DNA of 50,092 bases from an uncultured Prevotellaceae bacterium (lineage in GTDB: Bacteria; Bacteroidota; Bacteroidia; Bacteroidales; Bacteroidaceae). The notes beneath the pieces were generated by a model. The model saw nothing but the letters and a program-made list of their open reading frames with translations, was not told the DNA's origin and did no database searches. The stretch covers positions 1 through 50,092 of the forward strand of contig CACZTJ010000002.1 in assembly GCA_902784065.1 (NCBI GenBank), in the 5' to 3' direction. The position numbers and the translations under genes are program-made. This document shows, piece by piece, positions 14,782-22,725 of this stretch. Numbering within the stretch: the first letter of the stretch is position 1; every line of letters begins with the position of its first letter.

Positions 14782-16584
14782 CTAATCCTCACTCATATCT
14801 GCCACCATCTTACGATACATCGTATAGATACGCTGACGAGAGATATAACCTTTCAGGCGGTTTTCCGCATCAAGCACAGGCAACCAGTTGGCACCGGTTC
14901 GATCAAATGCACGCATCACGTCTGCCATTGGTGTGGTATCACTCAGGTGGGCCTTCGGCTCCGTCATCAGCTGCGAAGCCATAAAATGGTGATAAAGCTC
15001 AATACGGAACACCACATTACGGATCTTCATGATATCTATCTCACCCAACAGCATGCCGCCTGCATCCAACACTGGAATCACAGTAGAATGGCTGCGACTG
15101 ATCTTATTGACGATCTGTCCAAGTTCCATATCTGGCGTCACACTCAGATAGTCCTTCTCAATCACAGAGTCGAGATTCATCAGCGTCAGCACGGCATGAT
15201 CCGTGTGGTGGGTAATCAGCTTTCCCTGTTTTGCCAGACGAGAGCCGTAGATGCTGTGAGGTTCGAAGATGATAATCGTGAGATAGGCACACACACTGAC
15301 AATCATCAACGGCATGAACATGCTATAGCCACCTGTCAGCTCAGCAATCAGGAAGATACCCGTCAGAGGGGCATGCATCACACCCGACATCACACCAGCC
15401 ATTCCCAACAACGAGAAATTCTTCTCTGGGATATAAACACCTATCTCGTGCATGTTCCATATACGAGAGAAAAGGAAACCTGTGAAACAACCGATGAACA
15501 ATGAGGGGGCAAAGGTACCACCACAGCCACCGCCACCATTCGTGGCAGAGGTAGCCATCACCTTCGTAAACAGCACCAAAGCGATATATGGAATCAACAT
15601 CGAGCCTTGTCCAGAAAAGAGGGAGTTATTCAGAATCTGATTCCAGTCAGCCTCCGTCTTTCCGTTCAACAGCAGATTGATGCTGATATAACCCTCACCA
15701 TAGAGTGCCGGGAACAAGAAGATGAGCAGACTCAAGACGACACCACCGATAGCCAGTTTGGCATAGGGCTTATCCTTAAAACGGGCAAAAACATCCTCAC
15801 AAACACCCATCATACGGATGAAATAAAGCGATATCAGGCCACAACTGATGCCTAACAACACGCAGGCAGGAATACGCTCCACTGACCACTCACTGTCGAG
15901 ATGGAACGTAAAGAGCGAGGCATCGCCCCTGAAGATGTAGGTAAAACACGTAGCTGTCACACAAGAGACGAGGATAGGCAACAAGGCCGACATCGTCATA
16001 TCAATCATCAGCACCTCAAGTGTAAACACCAGACCAGCTATCGGCGCCTTAAAGATACCGGCAATAGCGCCTGCGGCACCACAACCCACAAGTGTCATCA
16101 GCATCTTCCGGTCAAGATGGAAAATCTGACCGAGGTTTGAGCCGATGGCCGATCCCGTCAGCACAATCGGAGCCTCAGCACCCACAGAACCACCAAAGCC
16201 AATGGTGATGGCAGACGCAATGACTGAAGACCAGCAATTGTGTGATTTCAGACGCGACTTATTGGTGGAGATAGCGTATAGGATCCGAGTGATACCGTGT
16301 GAGATATTATCCTTGACCACATAACGCACAAAAAGCGATGTCAGATAGATACCCGCCACAGGATAGACCAGATAGAGCCAGTTTGCTCCTGTACGATCGA
16401 AAGAACTGGTGAGTAGCGATACGATCTGATTGATGATCCAGTGAAGTGAGAAAGCAGCAACTGCAGCAAAGAAACCGACAAGGAGGGCGAGAATGATCAT
16501 AAACATCTTCTCGCTCACATGTGTTACCCGCCATTCATGCAGGCGTTGTAACAGCGTAGGTTTCGAATCGATCGTTGCGTCCAC
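14782..16584 (-). CDS. ClC-family chloride channel/transporter with C-terminal CBS pair
   Basis: Membrane ClC protein of 600 residues, predicted start GTG at 16584, two bases after the tsaC stop; no ATG is well placed. Transport core about 25-440: DNISHGI carries the filter serine, GGSVGAEAPIVLTG has gating Glu137, and GGGGCGGTFAPSLFIG is the late filter with Phe. Two CBS domains follow (about 455-590) and could bind nucleotides. At the inner proton-glutamate position (E203 of E. coli ClcA) the segment reads FTLEVLMID, so this residue is Val191. That is the state found in channel-type ClCs and argues against tight proton exchange. Whether it acts as channel or exchanger is open. Confidence 0.92.
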   Translation of the reverse strand: MDATIDSKPTLLQRLHEWRVTHVSEKMFMIILALLVGFFAAVAAFSLHWIINQIVSLLTSSFDRTGANWLYLVYPVAGIYLTSLFVRYVVKDNISHGITRILYAISTNKSRLKSHNCWSSVIASAITIGFGGSVGAEAPIVLTGSAIGSNLGQIFHLDRKMLMTLVGCGAAGAIAGIFKAPIAGLVFTLEVLMIDMTMSALLPILVSCVTATCFTYIFRGDASLFTFHLDSEWSVERIPACVLLGISCGLISLYFIRMMGVCEDVFARFKDKPYAKLAIGGVVLSLLIFLFPALYGEGYISINLLLNGKTEADWNQILNNSLFSGQGSMLIPYIALVLFTKVMATSATNGGGGCGGTFAPSLFIGCFTGFLFSRIWNMHEIGVYIPEKNFSLLGMAGVMSGVMHAPLTGIFLIAELTGGYSMFMPLMIVSVCAYLTIIIFEPHSIYGSRLAKQGKLITHHTDHAVLTLMNLDSVIEKDYLSVTPDMELGQIVNKISRSHSTVIPVLDAGGMLLGEIDIMKIRNVVFRIELYHHFMASQLMTEPKAHLSDTTPMADVMRAFDRTGANWLPVLDAENRLKGYISRQRIYTMYRKMVADMSED

Positions 16585-16586
16585 TT

Positions 16587-17168
16587 TTATTTCCTGATAA
16601 TCGTTACTTCGCCGTTTTCTTTCAGTTTGATAATGCTCGAAGGTGTATGGGGCTTATGCTCCTGGCGTCGGCTCCAGCACACATAATCTACAGCCTCAAT
16701 GATTCTGGGGTCAATATCGCCATAATTCTGTGCAGCAGGCTCTCCACTGATATTGGCGGAGGTAGAGACGATAGCCTTCTGGAATCTGTAGCAAAGCTCT
16801 TTGGAGAAAGGCTCGTTCGTGATACGCATCCCTACGCTGCCATCCTCGGCAATCAGATTCTCAGCCAGATTGATGGCAGCATCAAGAATCAGTGTTGTCG
16901 GCTTCCCATCACCCTTTTTCAGACTATCAATCAGTTGCCATGCCACATCGGGTACAGTCCTGAAATAACGCTGCATACGGGCATCGCTATCCACCAGACA
17001 GATCAGTGCCTTCGAATCATCACGCTGTTTAATCTCATAAATACGCTTCACGGCCTCGGCATTCGTCGCATCACAGCCAATGCCCCAAACGGTATCCGTA
17101 GGATAGAGGATCACCCCACCCTTCCGCATGGTCTCAACCGCATTCTTGATATCTTCTTCTCTTGTCAT
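16587..17168 (-). CDS. tsaC: Threonylcarbamoyl-AMP synthase
   Basis: Sua5/YciO/YrdC-family enzyme making threonylcarbamoyl-AMP from Thr, bicarbonate and ATP for the t6A37 tRNA modification. 193 residues, a single YrdC domain without the Sua5 extension. Typical motifs: GGVILYPTDTVWGIGCDA (near 17), IYEIKQRDDSKALICLV (near 43) and IVSTSANISGEPA (near 135). Its ATG overlaps the prfC stop by one base, and the ClC gene begins right after its own stop. The closely related YciO subfamily cannot be wholly excluded, but KQRDDSKAL and STSANISG favour TsaC. Confidence 0.92.
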   Translation of the reverse strand: MTREEDIKNAVETMRKGGVILYPTDTVWGIGCDATNAEAVKRIYEIKQRDDSKALICLVDSDARMQRYFRTVPDVAWQLIDSLKKGDGKPTTLILDAAINLAENLIAEDGSVGMRITNEPFSKELCYRFQKAIVSTSANISGEPAAQNYGDIDPRIIEAVDYVCWSRRQEHKPHTPSSIIKLKENGEVTIIRK

Positions 17169-18757
17169 TAGAACTCACTTGTGAAATGGAACTTGATATG
17201 TTTAAAGTCCTCTTGCGCCATAGAGAGTACATAGCCCGAGTCTGCAAGGAACACATCGCGACCCTCCTTATCCTTTGCCATATACTGATACTTACGCTTC
17301 TTGAAATTTTCCAGCTCAGTATCATCATCACTCTCAATCCAGCAGGCTTTATAAAGGTGTACCGGCTCCCAACGGCATTTGGCATTATATTCGTTCTCCA
17401 GACGATACTGAATCACCTCGAACTGCAACTGACCCACTGTACCGATAATCTTTCGATTGTTGAACTGGTTGACGAATAACTGCGCCACACCCTCGTCCAT
17501 CAACTGGTCGATACCCTTCTGAAGTTGCTTTGCTTTCATCGGGTCGTCGTTCTCAATATACTTGAACAGCTCTGGCGAGAATGAAGGCAGACCACGGAAA
17601 TGCAACTGCTCACCCTCCGTCAACGTATCGCCGATCTTAAAGACACCACCAGTATCCGGCAAACCTACGATGTCACCTGGCCAAGCCTCATCGATAGTAC
17701 TCTTTCGCTGCGCCATAAACTGCGTAGGCGAGGTGAAACGCATCGTCTTCCCCTGACGCACATGCAGATAGGGCTGGTTACGCTGGAACTTTCCGCTGCA
17801 CACCTTGCAGAAAGCGATACACGAACGGTGGTTCGGATCGATATTGGCTGTAATTTTGAAGATAAAGCCTGTGAACTTCTTCTCCTCAGGCTCCACCTCA
17901 CGCTCCTCAGCTTTCGTTGGACGTGGTGAGGGGGCAATCTCCACGAAACAGTTCAACAGCTCCTGCACACCGAAATTGTTCAGGGCAGAGCCAAAGAACA
18001 CGGGTGCCACCTCAGCGGCACGATAGCTCTCCACCTCGAATTCAGGATAGACACCATCTACCAGTTCCAGATCCTCACGCAGCTTGGCGGCGTTCTCTTC
18101 ACCTACACGCTGGTCAAGTTCTTCGCTATTGATATCTACCTCCACCTTATCCGTCACACGCTGTTTGTCGGGTGTGAAAAGATCGAGTTTCTGCTCATAG
18201 ATATTATAAACACCCTTGAACTTAGCACCTTGATTGATGGGCCAACTCAGAGGGCGAACCTTGATTTCAAGCTCCTGTTCCAGTTCGTCTAGCAGATCAA
18301 AGGGGTCACGCCCCTCACGGTCCATCTTATTGATAAAGATAATCACAGGTGTCTTACGCATACGGCAAACAGTCATCAGCTTTCGTGTCTGCGTCTCCAC
18401 ACCTTTGGCACCATCCACCACGATGATAGCCGAGTCAACAGCTGTCAGCGTACGGAAGGTATCTTCAGCAAAGTCCTGGTGTCCTGGGGTATCGAGGATA
18501 TTTACCTTGTATTCCACATCCGAGCCATCCGGGGTATAGTCAAACTCCATCACAGAGGTCGATACCGAAATACCACGTTGTTTCTCAATGTCCATCCAGT
18601 CGGATGTGGCTGTTTTCTTAATCTTATTGCTTTTGACGGCACCAGCCACCTGTATCTGTCCACCGAACAGCAGGAATTTCTCCGTCAATGTCGTCTTACC
18701 CGCATCTGGGTGCGAGATAATTGCAAATGTTCTTCTTCTGTCAATCTCCTGATTCAT
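17168..18757 (-). CDS. prfC: Peptide chain release factor 3
   Basis: Translational GTPase that recycles RF1/RF2 after termination. 529 residues from the ATG at 18757; a TTG one codon earlier is possible but unlikely. G-domain motifs: [15 protein letters not shown] (G1), the switch segment around [23 protein letters not shown] (G3) and [10 protein letters not shown] (G4). The [16 protein letters not shown] string and C-terminal RF3 domain ([21 protein letters not shown]) separate it from EF-G. Length is normal for the family. It lies 16 bases after rfbD and overlaps tsaC. Confidence 0.97.
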   Translation of the reverse strand: MNQEIDRRRTFAIISHPDAGKTTLTEKFLLFGGQIQVAGAVKSNKIKKTATSDWMDIEKQRGISVSTSVMEFDYTPDGSDVEYKVNILDTPGHQDFAEDTFRTLTAVDSAIIVVDGAKGVETQTRKLMTVCRMRKTPVIIFINKMDREGRDPFDLLDELEQELEIKVRPLSWPINQGAKFKGVYNIYEQKLDLFTPDKQRVTDKVEVDINSEELDQRVGEENAAKLREDLELVDGVYPEFEVESYRAAEVAPVFFGSALNNFGVQELLNCFVEIAPSPRPTKAEEREVEPEEKKFTGFIFKITANIDPNHRSCIAFCKVCSGKFQRNQPYLHVRQGKTMRFTSPTQFMAQRKSTIDEAWPGDIVGLPDTGGVFKIGDTLTEGEQLHFRGLPSFSPELFKYIENDDPMKAKQLQKGIDQLMDEGVAQLFVNQFNNRKIIGTVGQLQFEVIQYRLENEYNAKCRWEPVHLYKACWIESDDDTELENFKKRKYQYMAKDKEGRDVFLADSGYVLSMAQEDFKHIKFHFTSEF

Positions 18758-18773
18758 CAATCTTTCTGTTTAT

Positions 18774-19628
18774 TCAATCTTTCAATTTCTTAATGCACGC
18801 TTCAAGGCTCTCTTCCCAATAAGGAATTTCAATGCCATAGGTCTGCTTAATCTTTGTCTTGTCAAGCACGGAGTAATGCGGACGATTGGCGGGTGTAGGA
18901 TACTCTTCCGTATGAAATGGACGCACCTTACAAGTCTTGATGCCAGCAATACGATGGATCGCTTTCGTGAAATCATACCATGATATAACACCTTCATTAC
19001 TAAAGTGATACACACCTGACTTCACGCCTTGCTCGAAGGCTTCAAAAATCGCAATGGCCAGATCGCGGGCATATGTTGGAGTACCAATCTGGTCGAAGAT
19101 GACTCCCAACTCCGGGCGCTCCTGACCCAGGCGAATCATCGTCTTCACGAAGTTATTGCCGAAGGTGGAATAAAGCCAGGCCGTACGGATAATCATTGTC
19201 TTTGCACATGCTTTCTGAGCCGCTTCTTCACCAGCCAGTTTGGTACGACCATATGTACTATTGGGACAAACTGGGTCTGTTTCCACATAGGGCGTATGGT
19301 TGGTACCATCAAACACATAGTCGGTAGAAATCTGAATCATCCAACCACCTCGCTTCTCGACGGCAGCAGCTAAATAGCCTGGTGCCACCGTATTCAGTGT
19401 CGCGCAAAGTTCCTGGTTCTCTTCCGCCTTATCCACAGCGGTATAAGCCGCACAGTTCACGATACCATCTATCTCGTTATCACTGACAAACGCCTCCACT
19501 GCCTTTTGGTCTGTGATGTCAAGCTCTGCCACATCCGTATTAAAATAGGTATGCTGGGGGTGCTTCGCCTCCAGCAACTGCATTTCGTTTCCCAACTGGC
19601 CATTACAGCCTGTCACTAATATCTTCAT
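18774..19628 (-). CDS. rfbD: dTDP-4-dehydrorhamnose reductase
   Basis: RfbD/RmlD reduces dTDP-4-keto-L-rhamnose to dTDP-L-rhamnose using NAD(P)H. 284 residues from the ATG at 19628 (a TTG two codons earlier would overlap the DUF4924 stop). Rossmann motif TGCNGQLGNEM, NCAAYTAVDKAEE, the catalytic STDYVFDG and YGRTKLAGE Tyr-Lys pair, and NFVKTMIRLG are all seen. It is embedded in a minus-strand run of translation genes rather than beside rfbA, which lies 6.5 kb away. Confidence 0.97.
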   Translation of the reverse strand: MKILVTGCNGQLGNEMQLLEAKHPQHTYFNTDVAELDITDQKAVEAFVSDNEIDGIVNCAAYTAVDKAEENQELCATLNTVAPGYLAAAVEKRGGWMIQISTDYVFDGTNHTPYVETDPVCPNSTYGRTKLAGEEAAQKACAKTMIIRTAWLYSTFGNNFVKTMIRLGQERPELGVIFDQIGTPTYARDLAIAIFEAFEQGVKSGVYHFSNEGVISWYDFTKAIHRIAGIKTCKVRPFHTEEYPTPANRPHYSVLDKTKIKQTYGIEIPYWEESLEACIKKLKD

Positions 19629-19630
19629 AA

Positions 19631-20176
19631 TCAATCAAATTTCAGACCTTCTTCCTTATCCTTCTTGTAATAGTCAGAGAGCATACCGATAAATGTTGAT
19701 ATCTCTTTCACGGCATGAGCGGTATCTGGCGAGATGTCCTTTTTCTGCAAACGCAGCATCATCACCCCATAGAGGGAGTTGAAACACGTCTCAATCTCGT
19801 TTTCTTCCTTATTAGCACCACGATTGCGCAACTCCACGATAAAGGGAAGTACTTTATAATATTCTGTGTTATAAAAGGGGAATTTAGACGACTGCAACAG
19901 CTGATCATTCAGTTCTATCAGCATCTGCAAGGTCACTTTATTGATCTGGAGGTGGCCTTTCTCACGACAACCCTCTTGATTCATCATTCGGATGAGATTA
20001 CCAAACCAATCAATCTCCTCTTCTTTCTGTTCGTCGGTATAGTCAAACCGCTCCACATACTCACGCTTGATACGTGTCAGCGAACAGTCAAATGCCCGTA
20101 TCGTATCCTCGATCTGCCACATATACAGCAGATATTCCGCAATGTTCTTCTTTCTTAATTCCTGAGCTACAAACAC
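19631..20176 (-). CDS. DUF4924 family protein
   Basis: Cytoplasmic helical protein of 181 residues that I place in the Bacteroidetes-specific DUF4924 family from its N-terminus (VAQELRKKNIAEYLLYMWQIEDTIRA). Function unknown. The best start is GTG at 20176; no ATG precedes the conserved N-terminal segment. The body is rich in charged residues and ends with KKDISPDTAHAVKEISTFIGMLSDYYKKD. It lies 27 bases after the LysE-type gene and 2 bases before rfbD, so is probably co-transcribed. No catalytic motif is evident. Confidence 0.85.
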   Translation of the reverse strand: MFVAQELRKKNIAEYLLYMWQIEDTIRAFDCSLTRIKREYVERFDYTDEQKEEEIDWFGNLIRMMNQEGCREKGHLQINKVTLQMLIELNDQLLQSSKFPFYNTEYYKVLPFIVELRNRGANKEENEIETCFNSLYGVMMLRLQKKDISPDTAHAVKEISTFIGMLSDYYKKDKEEGLKFD

Positions 20177-20203
20177 TATTAATCCTATTTTCTTTTTTGA
20201 CCT

Positions 20204-20869
20204 TTAAAAGAATCTGACCAGATTTGTTGTTGTACCTAACAACATGATAACAGAGCCGATGATCACTGCCACACCGATGATCTCATTAATCAGTTTGATA
20301 CCATAGGTATCGAACTTTGTACGGATCTTATCCACAAGCCACGTCAGTCCCCACCACCAGAGCAATGCACCACCCACGATACTGGCAAAGCCTACAACCA
20401 TCTCAAACGGATGATCAGGCAGCACGAAGGCAAACTGGGCATACATCGCCAGGAACAAGAAGATAATCAGCGGGTTAGAGAACGTCACAAGGAATGCCGT
20501 CCAAGTGTTATACCAAAGTGTTCCCTTCTTCTGACCTGACTGGTGCATCTTCTTCGTAGGATCCGAACGATAGGTATAGAGACCGAAACAGAGCAGCATC
20601 ACACTACCCACAATCTGCAGATAGAAACGATTCTGGTCGTTGGTGATAAAGTCCATCACAAACGACATACCAAAGCCTGCAAAACCCGCATAGATAATAT
20701 CGCTGATGGAGGCTCCGACGCCTGTGGCAAGTCCATACCAGCGTCCTTTGTTCAGCGTGCGCTGCACACAAAGGATACCCACAGGACCCATTGGGGCACT
20801 GGCAATCACCCCAATCATCATCCCCTTAAAGATGAAGTCCAATATATTTATTGGTACGTAAAACGGCAT
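20204..20869 (-). CDS. LysE-family exporter
   Basis: Inner-membrane exporter of the LysE/RhtB superfamily, 221 residues from the ATG at 20869. The N-terminal signature GMMIGVIASAPMGPVGILCVQRTL precedes five further hydrophobic helices. The second conserved segment is TAFLVTFSNPLIIFLFLAMYAQF. The open frame continues upstream to 21037, but a minus-strand TACCTTTG box at 20878-20885 lies within that stretch, so the upstream part is unlikely to be translated. Substrate (amino acid or other metabolite) cannot be named. It is the first gene of the long minus-strand set and divergent from the glucokinase gene. Confidence 0.88.
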   Translation of the reverse strand: MPFYVPINILDFIFKGMMIGVIASAPMGPVGILCVQRTLNKGRWYGLATGVGASISDIIYAGFAGFGMSFVMDFITNDQNRFYLQIVGSVMLLCFGLYTYRSDPTKKMHQSGQKKGTLWYNTWTAFLVTFSNPLIIFLFLAMYAQFAFVLPDHPFEMVVGFASIVGGALLWWWGLTWLVDKIRTKFDTYGIKLINEIIGVAVIIGSVIMLLGTTTNLVRFF

Positions 20870-20877
20870 AACGAGTG

Positions 20878-20885
20878 CAAAGGTA
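20878..20885 (-). promoter_or_regulatory. -7 box (TACCTTTG) of the LysE-rpe gene set
   Basis: TACCTTTG on the minus strand, 8 bases before the ATG at 20869, implying an almost leaderless message. It is the only good box in front of the nine-gene run. Confidence 0.55.
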
Positions 20886-20925
20886 AGCATAATTTTCAGA
20901 ACAGGAAAGAAAAACGCGTAAAATG

Positions 20926-20956
20926 TTGCAGGTTTGAGAAATAATTTGTATCTTTG
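20926..20956 (+). promoter_or_regulatory. Promoter of the ROK glucokinase gene
   Basis: -7 TATCTTTG at 20949-20956 with a TTG at 20926-20928, 20 bases upstream. Leader to the ATG at 21016 is about 55 bases. Confidence 0.65.
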
Positions 20957-21015
20957 CACGGCAAAACAAACAGAACGAAATCCAATTATTAACATAATAA
21001 TAAATCTGAAATAGT

Positions 21016-22005
21016 ATGAACGAGCAAAATGCAGCAATCAAGCCGTATGTCATCGGCTTAGATCTGGGAGGAACGAATTCCGTATTCGGCATCGTGGATG
21101 CCCGTGGAGAGATTAAGGCCACAACAGCCATTAAGACTGGTGGTTATGAGAAGGTGGAAGACTATGTGGATGCCTGTGTAGAGGCACTGCAGGTTATCAT
21201 CGATCAGGTGGGTGGCATTGAGAAGATCAAAGCGATGGGTATCGGCGCCCCCAATGGTAACTATTATAATGGAACGATTGAGTTTGCACCCAATCTGGCT
21301 TGGGCAAAAAATGGCGTAGTGCCTTTAGCAAAGCTGTTTAGCGAGCGCCTGAACAATATCCCTGTAGCCCTGACTAACGATGCCAACGCAGCAGCCATTG
21401 GCGAGATGGTATATGGTGTGGCACGCGGTATGAAGAACTTCATCGTGATCACCTTAGGCACGGGTGTTGGTTCTGGTATCGTGGTAAACGGTCAGCTGCT
21501 GTACGGACACGACGGTTTCGCAGGTGAGCTGGGACACGTAACAATGGTACGTGGTGAGGAAGGTCGCCTATGTGGCTGCGGACGCACAGGTTGCTTGGAA
21601 TGCTACTGTTCAGCTACTGGTGTAGCTCGTACGGCACGTGAGATGCTCACAAAGACGGATCGTCCAAGTCTGCTTCGCGAGTTGGATCCGGAAAAGATCA
21701 CATCACTTGACGTTTCTATCGCTGCAGGCAAAGGTGATGAGCTTGCCAAGGAGATCTATGAGTTCACTGGTAAGATGCTGGGCGAAGCCTGTGCTGATTT
21801 CGCTGCCTTCTCTTCACCTGAGGCATTCATCTTCTTCGGAGGTATGGTAAAGGCAGGAGAACTGATCATGAAACCAATCCGTGAAGCCTATAACGCTCAT
21901 GTGATGAATATCTTCAAGAACAAGGCTCAGTTCCTGGTGAGTGGTCTTGACGGCGCTTCTGCAGCAGTGCTGGGTGCCTCAGCTATCGGTTGGGAAATCC
22001 AATAA
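21016..22005 (+). CDS. ROK-family glucokinase
   Basis: ATP-dependent hexose kinase of 329 residues, likely acting on glucose (similar to RokA of Bacteroides). The phosphate-binding motif GLDLGGTNSVFGIVD opens the N-terminal domain. The substrate and catalytic region is ALTNDANAAAIGEM (near 116) and TLGTGVGSGIVVNG. The ROK zinc motif CGCGRTGCLECYCSA (near 185) with its upstream GHVT His is intact. ROK sugar kinases also include fructokinase and N-acetylmannosamine kinase, so specificity is probable, not proven. The gene is monocistronic, and its terminator lies in the end of the opposing thioesterase gene. Confidence 0.93.
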   Translation: MNEQNAAIKPYVIGLDLGGTNSVFGIVDARGEIKATTAIKTGGYEKVEDYVDACVEALQVIIDQVGGIEKIKAMGIGAPNGNYYNGTIEFAPNLAWAKNGVVPLAKLFSERLNNIPVALTNDANAAAIGEMVYGVARGMKNFIVITLGTGVGSGIVVNGQLLYGHDGFAGELGHVTMVRGEEGRLCGCGRTGCLECYCSATGVARTAREMLTKTDRPSLLRELDPEKITSLDVSIAAGKGDELAKEIYEFTGKMLGEACADFAAFSSPEAFIFFGGMVKAGELIMKPIREAYNAHVMNIFKNKAQFLVSGLDGASAAVLGASAIGWEIQ

Positions 22006-22020
22006 TCACGAATACATTGA

Positions 22021-22434
22021 TTATTCCAAGCCGTCGATCGGAAGATCGGCGGCTTTTCTGTATGCCATACCTGTGACGACACAGCATAGTTCGCCATGCT
22101 GATTGGTTATTCGTACATCAACATAGGGAATCTTATGATGGTTAAACACCTCTGTGGCCTCAGCGATAAGTGTATCGCCAGCTTTAGCACTCTGAAGGAA
22201 CACAATATTGTTCTCAATACCCAAAGTAAGCGTCCCTCGACTGTTCATAACAGCAGCTAGGGCTATATCTGCCAAAGTGAAATATGCTCCACCCTGACAG
22301 ACACCACCAGCATTCAGGTGTTCAGACGTAACAACCAGTTCAGCACGGGCATACCCCTCGCGAACCTCTTTTAATAGACAGCCACTATTTGCAGCAAATC
22401 GGTCATTTTGTGATAAAAAGTCTTTTAAAGTCAT
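22021..22434 (-). CDS. PaaI-type hotdog thioesterase
   Basis: Acyl-CoA thioesterase of the hotdog-fold PaaI/YbgC-like group, 137 residues from the ATG at 22434; an earlier TTG at 22458 lies inside the promoter box. The family signature is LNAGGVCQGGAYFTLADIALAA (near 41-62), with the catalytic Asp/Glu in TLADIA, and the central helix and five-strand sheet follow (NNIVFLQSAKAGDTLIAEA). The substrate is unknown, though PaaI enzymes hydrolyse phenylacetyl-CoA-like or medium-chain acyl-CoAs. It is monocistronic and convergent with the glucokinase gene. Confidence 0.9.
   Translation of the reverse strand: MTLKDFLSQNDRFAANSGCLLKEVREGYARAELVVTSEHLNAGGVCQGGAYFTLADIALAAVMNSRGTLTLGIENNIVFLQSAKAGDTLIAEATEVFNHHKIPYVDVRITNQHGELCCVVTGMAYRKAADLPIDGLE
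22028..22057 (+). terminator. Terminator of the glucokinase gene, inside the thioesterase 3' end
   Basis: 12-bp stem (AAGCCGTCGATC, 22028-22039, with 22044-22055, one G-U), GGAA loop, then Ts. It overlaps the last codons of the opposing thioesterase. Confidence 0.75.
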
Positions 22435-22455
22435 AGTTTTACGATAAATCGTTGG

Positions 22456-22463
22456 CAAAAATA
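22456..22463 (-). promoter_or_regulatory. -7 box (TATTTTTG) of the thioesterase gene
   Basis: TATTTTTG on the minus strand, 21 bases before the ATG at 22434. Confidence 0.55.
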
Positions 22464-22503
22464 CACTTTTTCTTTCATTTTATCAAAAAAAGTGGCTGAA
22501 AAA

Positions 22504-22534
22504 TTTGGTAGTAAGAAAAATATGCTTAACTTTG
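22504..22534 (+). promoter_or_regulatory. Promoter of the trp operon
   Basis: -33 TTTG (22504-22507), 19-base spacer, -7 TAACTTTG (22527-22534). Transcription would start about 20 bases before the leader-peptide ATG at 22560. The string at 22498-22512 is identical to the one at the ECF sigma promoter. Confidence 0.82.
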
Positions 22535-22559
22535 CACCCAAAAACTTAAAAAAGACAAG

Positions 22560-22613
22560 ATGAACAATTGTATGTATAACATTTGGTGGTGGCGTAACTC
22601 GAGATTAAAATAG
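22560..22613 (+). CDS. trpL: trp operon leader peptide (17 residues, three consecutive Trp)
   Basis: Short ORF encoding MNNCMYNIWWWRNSRLK, with three adjacent TGG codons at 22584-22592, positioned between the trp promoter and a terminator hairpin ahead of trpB. Three successive Trp in 17 residues is a strong sign of a ribosome-stalling sensor of charged tRNA-Trp. Its stop codon ends at 22613, the first base of the strand that can pair with the terminator's 5' arm, so a ribosome finishing the peptide would mask it. No Shine-Dalgarno is obvious (AAAAAAGACAAG precedes the ATG), which is normal for this phylum. Confidence 0.9.
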   Translation: MNNCMYNIWWWRNSRLK

Positions 22614-22692
22614 TCGCGAGGTTCATAGCCGTATGTTATCATTCAAACAGAAGATATAAGAAGGCTCGTCGCGACAGCGGCGAGTCTTTTTT
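22613..22692 (+). terminator. trp attenuator: antiterminator strand plus rho-independent terminator
   Basis: Terminator stem AAGGCTCGTCGC (22661-22672) with GCGGCGAGTCTT (22677-22688), GACA loop, six Ts at 22687-22692. An upstream string GTCGCGA (22613-22619) is exactly complementary to TCGCGAC (22669-22675), which covers the terminator's 5' arm and loop, so the two pairings exclude each other. A stall on the Trp codons leaves 22613-22619 free (readthrough), while translation to the stop codon covers it (termination). The pairing logic is read directly; in vivo function is inferred. Confidence 0.85.
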
Positions 22693-22725
22693 CATTAGAA
22701 ATATCACAAAAACAGCCATATAACA

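Noticed and set aside
20870-21037. In-frame extension of the LysE-type exporter
   Set aside because: It covers the exporter's own promoter box and the divergent glucokinase promoter; the family signature begins after residue 57 of the extended frame.
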